Assembly: GCA_002712765.1 (NCBI GenBank)
Contig: PAUP01000021.1
Location: 1-40,610, forward strand
Length of the DNA: 40,610 nucleotides
Direction of reading: 5' to 3'
From: Cytophagaceae bacterium
Lineage (GTDB): Bacteria; Bacteroidota; Bacteroidia; Flavobacteriales; Flavobacteriaceae
The notes below the pieces were generated by a model. The model was not told the DNA's origin. It did no database searches and worked only from the letters and a program-made list of their open reading frames with translations. The position numbers and the translations under genes were made by a program. The stretch's first letter is position 1; each line of letters opens with the position of its first letter. Positions 34,492 through 40,610 of the stretch are shown here, in pieces.

Positions 34492-35937
34492 ATGGGGTTA
34501 AAGTACCTTTTGCTTTTTGTCTACGGGTTTATTACCCTAGCGCTCTTTGCCACTTTTGATGGCGAGGTAGAGGTATGGGTTTCTTTTTTGGTTAACGCTA
34601 TTATCCTAGCAGGGATCACACTTTATCATATTTTTATCGAGCGTATATATTCGCCATTTTTATCGGCATTTATTGTCTTTACCTTTTTGTTTTTTATTGT
34701 GGCACCTATGGTGCAGATCAACTCTTTTGAAGGAACCAACCCCGCCTTTGAAAATCATTTGCCCTATAGTGCCCCCGCTACGGTTTACACCAATGTATTG
34801 ATAGGCTTATTTAATATTGTGTTTTTTAGTAGCTATGTCTTTTTTAAACGTTGGCGATGGTTGCGAGCGTCACCATTACTTAGCAAGCAATCGCAATATG
34901 TGAGCCCCTTGCTTATTGTAGTATTGGCGGTATTGACCTTGCTCGTCTTTATGGCTAGTCTCAATTTTGTTCAGGATGAGCTTACACGCCCTGCATGGAG
35001 ACGTTCTGTCTTTCCCACCGTTGTATTTCTGATATGGAAAAAGGTCTTTTTCTTGGTTCCTTTTGCCGGTATCATTTTGTGCTTCCAATATTTTAAACGA
35101 GAAAAGAAAAAAGCAGTCAATTATGTCACTATAATCGCCATGATGATTTTTATGGGCGTTTTGTTGTTTTGGTTTAAAAACCCACTGGTCGAAAAGAGAA
35201 ATGCCCTAGGCCCCTTGTATATCAGTCTAATATTCTTGGTGGTACCCAAGTTGTTTAACACCAATATCAAGAGTTTGTTTTTTCTTTTCTTTACGATGAT
35301 CGTCGCCTTTCCTTTATCGGCCATGTTTACGCATACTGAGGCTAATTTTGAGGAGATCTTAGAAAACCCATTAGTCTTTTTTGAAGAAATGAAAGGAGGG
35401 GGCATAGCCTCTGCCTTTAACACTCTTAATTACGATGCCTTTTCCAACATCATGGCCACTATGGATAGAGTACACTACCACGGCTTTGAATACGGCAATC
35501 AACTGCTAAGTGCATTTTTGTTTTTTGTACCAAGAGGACTTTGGGAAGACAAACCCATCTCTACGGGAGAGCTGGTAGGTAATCATTTGATAGATCGATA
35601 TGAGTTTACCTACAGCAATCTTTCAAATCCTCTGGTGTCAGAAGGATATATAAACTTTGGCATTGCAGGAGTGGTGATTGGTGCATTTATTTTGGCCTTG
35701 GTCCTGGTACGATTTTTAGGATGGTTGCACAGCAAGGATATGCTCAAACGTTTAATGGCTTTTTATCTAGCAATTCATCTTATATTTTTGCTCAGAGGTG
35801 ATTTTACCAACGGGTTTTCATACTATGTTGGTGCATTAATTGGGGTCATCGTCATTCCTAAAGCCATAGAAGCATTTTTAAAACACCTTTTAAAAAGACA
35901 ACAACAATGGAAGCACTCCAGACCTCAAAAAGCTTAA
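34492..35937 (+). CDS. Wzy-like repeat-unit polymerase
   Basis: This 481-residue membrane protein has some 10-12 hydrophobic segments and one larger periplasmic loop with SAFNTLNYDAFSN and FVPRGLWEDKPISTG. That loop text is characteristic of the oligosaccharide repeat-unit polymerases of Bacteroidota. It should join lipid-linked repeat units in the periplasm, with the Wzz-like protein setting length. Its last 31 bp overlap the next gene. Confidence 0.8.
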   Translation: MGLKYLLLFVYGFITLALFATFDGEVEVWVSFLVNAIILAGITLYHIFIERIYSPFLSAFIVFTFLFFIVAPMVQINSFEGTNPAFENHLPYSAPATVYTNVLIGLFNIVFFSSYVFFKRWRWLRASPLLSKQSQYVSPLLIVVLAVLTLLVFMASLNFVQDELTRPAWRRSVFPTVVFLIWKKVFFLVPFAGIILCFQYFKREKKKAVNYVTIIAMMIFMGVLLFWFKNPLVEKRNALGPLYISLIFLVVPKLFNTNIKSLFFLFFTMIVAFPLSAMFTHTEANFEEILENPLVFFEEMKGGGIASAFNTLNYDAFSNIMATMDRVHYHGFEYGNQLLSAFLFFVPRGLWEDKPISTGELVGNHLIDRYEFTYSNLSNPLVSEGYINFGIAGVVIGAFILALVLVRFLGWLHSKDMLKRLMAFYLAIHLIFLLRGDFTNGFSYYVGALIGVIVIPKAIEAFLKHLLKRQQQWKHSRPQKA

Positions 35938-37127
35938 AAGCGGTGCAAGTTGCGATTGGACTCCTATTTGCTTTAGTTGTCCTTCCTTCAAATCTCAAGG
36001 CAATAGCCATTTTGATTTTTGGAGTAACCGTTCTTATTCATGCGCTTACGCGAAAATGGCATTTTAACGGGCTGTTTTTTGTGACCAATGCCCTAGTTTT
36101 TCTGGTAATCGCACTCACTTATTTTTACAGTGACAACACGGCTTACGCACAGCGAAAGATGATGACAATGGCCTCTCTTTTGGTTTTTCCGTTTGTCTTT
36201 GCGATGCTCACCAAGGAAGAGGGCAAGCTTATTTTCAAACAGCTCAAAAGTTATTTATGGATCTATCTGCTCTCTATATTTCTATTTAACCTAGTCGCCT
36301 TTGTCTGGTTTTATACAACCCAATATTCTTTTATGGAGTTGATGGAACACTTTCACACCCTGTTAAGAGTCAAAATGGGAAAATGGGGCATACATCCTAT
36401 TTACCTATCGATGCACTGTAGCATAGCGGTATTGTTTTCTTTCTATATTCTGAAAAAGACAACTTCAAAGTCTATCATTGCGTTATTAATCGCCATCGAT
36501 ATCACCTTGGTACTGTTTCTGTTATTGTATGCAAAAAAAGGTCCTTTGTTAGCCTTGCTGATTGTGTTTTCTTTATTTGTGGTTTTTCAACGAAAACAAC
36601 AACTACTCAAACCCTATCTCATCGCCGTTGTCGCTTTAATTTTTTTGACAATCGCCATTCCTAAAACCCGCAATAAATTTGTTGAATTACTAAAAATTGA
36701 AACTATTGAGAATGGTGCGGTGACCTCGACTAATATCCGGTATACCGTGTACGCAACGGCCAGAAAACTCATCGCAGAATCTCCTGTGCTAGGTTATGGT
36801 ATAGGCGATTATAATGACACCTTACTACAGGCCTATATCGAATCAGAAAATCAAGTACTAATAAAAGGCGAATACAACGCTCATAATCAGTTTTTTAGCC
36901 TCCTACTCATAGGAGGGGTGATTGCTTTAATTGCCTTTTTGATTACTATGGGAATGAATATGGTATACGCCATACGCTTTAACAATCAGCTGTTAATACT
37001 CCTATTGCTATTCTACGGAATGGTCATGTTTACCGAAAACATATTAGAGCGTGAGGCGGGGGGCATTTTCTTTGCCTTCTTTTTAAAATTTTTTGGTCAT
37101 AAAAGCCTCTACGCCCGTGAAGCCTAA
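35907..37127 (+). CDS. O-antigen ligase-like membrane protein
   Basis: This 406-residue membrane protein with 10-12 hydrophobic segments resembles the WaaL/O-antigen ligase family. The periplasmic loop (about 260-320) contains SPVLGYGIGDYNDTL and YNAHNQFFSLLLIGG, family hallmarks including a conserved His. It could join the polymer to a lipid acceptor, or be a second polymerase; the two groups cannot be separated by sequence alone. Its start lies inside the end of the preceding polymerase gene (31 bp overlap). Confidence 0.8.
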   Translation: MEALQTSKSLKAVQVAIGLLFALVVLPSNLKAIAILIFGVTVLIHALTRKWHFNGLFFVTNALVFLVIALTYFYSDNTAYAQRKMMTMASLLVFPFVFAMLTKEEGKLIFKQLKSYLWIYLLSIFLFNLVAFVWFYTTQYSFMELMEHFHTLLRVKMGKWGIHPIYLSMHCSIAVLFSFYILKKTTSKSIIALLIAIDITLVLFLLLYAKKGPLLALLIVFSLFVVFQRKQQLLKPYLIAVVALIFLTIAIPKTRNKFVELLKIETIENGAVTSTNIRYTVYATARKLIAESPVLGYGIGDYNDTLLQAYIESENQVLIKGEYNAHNQFFSLLLIGGVIALIAFLITMGMNMVYAIRFNNQLLILLLLFYGMVMFTENILEREAGGIFFAFFLKFFGHKSLYAREA

Positions 37128-38199
37128 ACGTATTTTAATGATCGGGCCCTTTCCCAAGCCCACTACAGGAGTTTCTCTGGCCAATCAGGTGGTTAGGGAA
37201 ATACTCGAACAAGCACCAGGATATACGGTTAATAGTATCAATACTTCTTTAGACCGCTTTGATGAAAAGGTAGGTTCTTTCTCCCTCTACAAGTTGTTTT
37301 ATAATTTAAAATTTAGTCTTTCAGCGTTTAAATTGATATCTCAAGATATCATCTACCTCACACCGGGACAGAGTTTTTTTGGAGTCGCGAAGTACAGTCT
37401 TTTTATTCTTTTGGGTTCCCTCTTTAAAAAAGAGCTCGTTATACATGTACACGGTAATCATCTCGGTACGGCTTATAAGAAGTTAAGCGGTTGGAAAAAG
37501 CGCTATTTTAAACTTTTGGTTTCAAAAATGACCAAGGGTATCGTGCTTTCCAAATCACTGCGTCCCAATTTAAGCCCCTTTCTAGCCGAAGCACAGATTT
37601 TTGAGCTACCTAATTTTGCGCAAGCCTACTTATCACAGCAGCTTAGACCTCCTGTCAAAGATCAATTACAGCTTGTATACCTCAGTAATTTGATGGAGGA
37701 AAAAGGCATTTTGGTTTTATTAGAAGCACTGCAAATGCTCGAAAACGAAAATGTCCCTTATAAAGCCAGAATTGCAGGCAATATCGACGCCGATAATCGA
37801 GAAATGGTACAAGCCGCTTTAAGCAAATTAACACATACCCAATACATCGGGGTAGTACACGGTTTAGAAAAAAAGGAATTACTAAACTGGGGCAACGCCT
37901 TTGTCCTCCCTACTTTTTATACCATGGAGGGTCAGCCTATTGCCATCCTAGAGGCGATGGCAACACAAAACGCTATTGTCACCACGGCTCATGCAGGCAT
38001 TCCGGATATCATCAAAGACAAAGAACATGGCTACTTTGTAGCCAAAAAAGACGCTCACTCGCTTTATCAACAATTAAAATACATGCAACTTCATCTAGAT
38101 GAAGTAGCTCAGATAGCACAAAATAATAGCGCCTATTTTCAAAGCCATTTTACGCCCACTCAATTTGAAGAGAGACTTCTTCGTATTTTAAAGGCTTAA
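37117..38199 (+). CDS. Glycosyltransferase family 4
   Basis: This 360-residue GT-B enzyme starts most plausibly at GTG (MKPKRILMIGPFPKP), inside the end of the preceding gene. A TTG 24 bases upstream is also possible. The N-terminal domain has GPFPKPTTGVSLAN and HVHGNHLG; the C-terminal domain has YLSNLMEEKGILVLLEAL and the donor-binding EGQPIAILEAMA (about 270), the E-x7-E of GT4 enzymes. It should transfer one sugar of the repeat unit; donor and acceptor are unknown. The next ATG overlaps its stop (TAATG). Confidence 0.9.
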   Translation: MKPKRILMIGPFPKPTTGVSLANQVVREILEQAPGYTVNSINTSLDRFDEKVGSFSLYKLFYNLKFSLSAFKLISQDIIYLTPGQSFFGVAKYSLFILLGSLFKKELVIHVHGNHLGTAYKKLSGWKKRYFKLLVSKMTKGIVLSKSLRPNLSPFLAEAQIFELPNFAQAYLSQQLRPPVKDQLQLVYLSNLMEEKGILVLLEALQMLENENVPYKARIAGNIDADNREMVQAALSKLTHTQYIGVVHGLEKKELLNWGNAFVLPTFYTMEGQPIAILEAMATQNAIVTTAHAGIPDIIKDKEHGYFVAKKDAHSLYQQLKYMQLHLDEVAQIAQNNSAYFQSHFTPTQFEERLLRILKA

Positions 38200-39122
38200 T
38201 GATGGTTTTTAAACGGCTTTTTATCGCAGTATCCTTACTTCTATTCTATAGTTGTACAGCTCCAGAAGACACATTGGTTGGATGGGGTGACAGTATGATG
38301 AAAGGTTCTCTTAGTAAAATCTCTATACTTGAAGTTATTCAAGAAGAGCTCGGTCTTGCTACGATCAACTTTGGCCAAGGAGGCCTTAGGTCATCTCAAG
38401 TGGCTATATTACAAGGGGGAGCACCTTTTTACCTATCTCCAATAGATAGAAAAGAAGCAGACATGGGTATGCTATTTCTACCTCCAAAAGATGCGCCTTT
38501 TACCAGCTTTGGAACGCAACAGTACACAGGCAATATCAATGGGATAGGTGGCAGCTTAAAGCGAGTAGCAGACACACACCACCCCAACAAAACAGCGCAT
38601 CTTGCCTTTTCTGGAGATCTTACAGACACTTTGATGAGCAGTAACGCCCTCTTATTTGACTTTGATCATGCCCAAAAATACCGCAAAAGCCCCACGATTA
38701 TTTGGGCGGGGCGTAATGACCAAAAATCGGATGAGGGAAGGATCACGATATTAGAAAATCTTAAAATGATGGTAGCCCATCTCGAAGGTGACGCAAAACA
38801 AAACTATTTGATATTAGGGATTTGTAATGGCCGAAGTGATGTTGAGGCCAATGATACGCCAGCTTATCAAAATATTTTAGCCTTGAACACCTCCTTGGCA
38901 TCACATTTTGGATCTCACTATGTCGATGTGCGTGCTGTGATGATGAAAGATGCTTTTAGTCTATTAGATATTGTACCTACATCACAAGACAAAGCGGCGA
39001 TACGTCTTGATTGTATCCCAGAGCGTTTTTTTGCAGATGAGGTTCATTTTAATGAACTCGGAAACAAGGCATTAGGGCTTTATCTGGCACGACGCATCTT
39101 GGAAAAAGGATGGACAAACTAA
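38199..39122 (+). CDS. SGNH/GDSL hydrolase lipoprotein of the polysaccharide locus
   Basis: This 307-residue protein has a lipoprotein signal (MMVFKRLFIAVSLLLFYSC, acylated C19). The SGNH blocks are GDSM with nucleophile S32, a glycine in FGQGG, WAGRND, and D280-x2-H283 in DEVHFN. All catalytic residues are therefore present. The place and topology suggest an envelope esterase that removes (or adds) acetyl groups on the polymer, which would fit the acetyltransferase gene just downstream. Substrate is inferred. Confidence 0.8.
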   Translation: MMVFKRLFIAVSLLLFYSCTAPEDTLVGWGDSMMKGSLSKISILEVIQEELGLATINFGQGGLRSSQVAILQGGAPFYLSPIDRKEADMGMLFLPPKDAPFTSFGTQQYTGNINGIGGSLKRVADTHHPNKTAHLAFSGDLTDTLMSSNALLFDFDHAQKYRKSPTIIWAGRNDQKSDEGRITILENLKMMVAHLEGDAKQNYLILGICNGRSDVEANDTPAYQNILALNTSLASHFGSHYVDVRAVMMKDAFSLLDIVPTSQDKAAIRLDCIPERFFADEVHFNELGNKALGLYLARRILEKGWTN

Positions 39123-39158
39123 TTTCAACTTAAAATTATCTAGTATCTTGGCCTGCGC

Positions 39159-39704
39159 ATGAAGTACCAAAATTTAGACAGCTACCAAACACCAAAAGGC
39201 TTTAGAGGGCGCTCCAAAGTGACCGTCCAGCTATGGTGGATCGTACAGGCGACCTTATTTAGACTATCGCCTCAAATGTTATATGGATGGCGTCGTTTTT
39301 TGCTACGCAGTTTTGGAGCTACCATCGGGAAAGATGTCATTATACGGCCATCGGCTCAAATTACTTACCCCTGGAAATTGACTATAGGTGATTACAGTTG
39401 GATCGGAGATGAGGTAGTACTTTACACCTTAGGAGAAATCTCCATTGGAGCAAATGCCGTTATCTCACAACGCTCCTACATATGTACGGGCACCCACGAT
39501 TATGCCTCTGAAGATTTTCGCATTTATGCCAAAAAAATAAGCATAAAAGACAAGTGTTGGCTAGCCACCGATGTCTACGTAGCCCCGGGCTGCACTATAG
39601 GCGAGGGAGCAGTGGTAGGAGCGAGAAGCAGCGTTTTTAAAGACTTACCACCTCAAAAAATATGCATAGGTAATCCTGCAAAACCACTAAGAGACCGCGT
39701 ATAA
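39159..39704 (+). CDS. WcaF-like hexapeptide-repeat acetyltransferase
   Basis: This 181-residue protein belongs to the left-handed beta-helix acyltransferases. Hexapeptide-type repeats run from about residue 55 (IGKDVIIRPSAQI, IGDYSWIGDEVVL, IGANAVISQ), and the catalytic-type His lies in CTGTHDYAS. The C-terminal VAPGCTIGEGAVVGARSSVFKDLPP and IGNPAKPLR are family hallmarks. It resembles WcaF of colanic acid synthesis, a sugar O-acetyltransferase using acetyl-CoA. Starts at ATG 36 bases after the SGNH gene. Confidence 0.9.
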   Translation: MKYQNLDSYQTPKGFRGRSKVTVQLWWIVQATLFRLSPQMLYGWRRFLLRSFGATIGKDVIIRPSAQITYPWKLTIGDYSWIGDEVVLYTLGEISIGANAVISQRSYICTGTHDYASEDFRIYAKKISIKDKCWLATDVYVAPGCTIGEGAVVGARSSVFKDLPPQKICIGNPAKPLRDRV

Positions 39705-39753
39705 GACTTCAAAAAATACGTTATTTGCAACCGTATTATAACCTCAAGTTTCT

Positions 39754-40610
39754 TTGAAAGACATTAAGCATATCACCTTTATAGGGCTCAATTTTTATCC
39801 GGAGAGTACAGCTATTGGCTTATATTCTACCCAGCTAGCTCAATATTTGGAACAGGCCGGGTATCAGATTGACGTGATTACTGCCTTTCCCTATTACCCG
39901 CAATGGGAAATCGCCCAAGAGTATCGCGATAAACCATCGTATTATCAAGAAACTCTAGGGAGTATCAACTTGTGGCGCTACAAACAATATGTGCCTAAAC
40001 AGCCTACTTTTTTTAAACGAATACTTCATATTCTTTCGTTTACTTGGGGTTCTTTTTGGAATCTTTGGAAGATAAAAAAATGCGATCTCGTCATATCAAT
40101 TGTCCCTTTCACCAGTGCTACTTTCTTGGGTTATATCCAACAAAAAAGACATAAAGCACACTCTTGGATTCACATACAAGATTTTGAATTTGATGCCGCT
40201 TTCCAATCTGGACTCACAAGTAAAGGTGAGACCAAAGGCGGGCTGGTGTATCGCTTATTGATGCGTCTGGAACGCTTTCTCTTTTCAAAGGCAGATCGGG
40301 TGAGCACCATTAGTCATTCGATGCTTAAAAAACTCGAATACAAGACCACAAGCCCGACCTATTACTTGCCCAATTGGATCGATGAGCATGCTATAAACCC
40401 CGCTTTCGCGAAAGCGCACCCCTACCTGACATCGTCTAAATTTAAGATCTTGTATTCTGGCAATATCGGAGACAAACAAGATTGGAATTTCTTCTTTGAA
40501 CTGCTTAAACACTTAGATTTTGACACCTATGAGGTCATTATTGTTGGGGCCGGGTCGATGCGAAAAGAAGTAGAAATGCAAATTGCCCAGTACCCTGAGG
40601 TAAGCTTATA
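39754..40610 (+). CDS. WcaI-like glycosyltransferase (cut by window edge)
   Basis: The first 285 codons are present and the 3' end lies outside the window. A TTG start (LKDIKHITFIGLNFYPE) is chosen: an in-frame stop lies 5 codons upstream and no ATG or GTG is available before the conserved N-terminal motif. That motif (GLNFYPESTAIGLYSTQLAQYL) is typical of WcaI/WbuB fucosyl- or sugar-transferases of GT family 4, and DVITAFPYYPQWEI and HIQDFEFDAAF fit as well. A palindrome copy encodes A217-A221. It should add a sugar of the repeat unit, possibly fucose. Confidence 0.85.
   Translation, partial: MKDIKHITFIGLNFYPESTAIGLYSTQLAQYLEQAGYQIDVITAFPYYPQWEIAQEYRDKPSYYQETLGSINLWRYKQYVPKQPTFFKRILHILSFTWGSFWNLWKIKKCDLVISIVPFTSATFLGYIQQKRHKAHSWIHIQDFEFDAAFQSGLTSKGETKGGLVYRLLMRLERFLFSKADRVSTISHSMLKKLEYKTTSPTYYLPNWIDEHAINPAFAKAHPYLTSSKFKILYSGNIGDKQDWNFFFELLKHLDFDTYEVIIVGAGSMRKEVEMQIAQYPEVSL
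40402..40415. repeat. Dispersed palindrome GCTTTCGCGAAAGC, copy 9
   Basis: Exact copy with flanking C/G in the WcaI-like gene, read as Ala-Phe-Ala-Lys-Ala. Confidence 0.95.

Noticed and set aside
2986-40415. Palindrome copies as MITE, REP or CRISPR repeats
   Set aside because: Nothing beyond 14-16 bp is conserved, no target duplications or spacers are seen, and copies sit in frame inside intact genes.

Overview
The window comes from a member of the Bacteroidota, almost certainly a marine-type Flavobacteriaceae. The support is: Bacteroidota -7 promoter elements (TAnnTTTG) in front of many genes, a secreted protein with a type IX secretion C-terminal sorting domain, lineage-typical families (DUF4175, DUF4837, DUF6909, bacterial GH3, AlkB-like monooxygenase), few recognisable Shine-Dalgarno sequences, and moderately AT-rich DNA. 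The genus cannot be fixed from this window.

Layout. (1) 1-3,150: a tRNA-Cys with its terminator and an 83-bp-period duplication of the tRNA tail, then folB, a small zinc-ribbon gene and glnS. (2) 3,190-7,625: an SPFH membrane protein, a small outer-membrane barrel, gltX and an AlkB-type monooxygenase. (3) 7,763-11,669: a giant coiled-coil DUF4175 membrane protein overlapping ybeY. (4) 11,731-14,685: a large T9SS-exported protein. (5) 14,735-17,600: mnmG and a methyltransferase gene, with a perfect ParB-binding parS site directly before each start codon. (6) 17,755-24,314: an OmpH/Skp-like lipoprotein, a small DoxX-like membrane protein, holB, pgk, a LysM lytic transglycosylase, a DUF4837 lipoprotein and tatA. 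(7) 24,410-28,479: an M23 peptidase, a GH3 acyl-adenylating enzyme and DUF6909, whose C-terminus looks like a nucleoside phosphorylase. (8) 28,502 to the right edge: a surface-polysaccharide locus (Wzz-like, gmd, fcl, flippase, unusual methyltransferase, Wzy-like polymerase, ligase-like protein, glycosyltransferase, SGNH lipoprotein, WcaF-like acetyltransferase and a WcaI-like glycosyltransferase cut by the edge). This locus should make GDP-L-fucose and assemble, modify and export a fucose-containing polymer.

Two DNA-level signals stand out. The first is the pair of perfect parS sites around mnmG, which marks this as a probable chromosome-partition locus. The second is a 14-bp perfect palindrome, GCTTTCGCGAAAGC, present in nine exact copies in 40.6 kb, all inside unrelated protein genes. 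Eight of the nine are read in the frame that encodes Ala-Phe-Ala-Lys-Ala with the same codons, so the selection appears to act on the DNA word rather than the protein. Its TTTC...GAAA architecture recalls ParB/Noc-type operators. This dispersed palindrome is the best candidate here for an undescribed chromosome-wide system.
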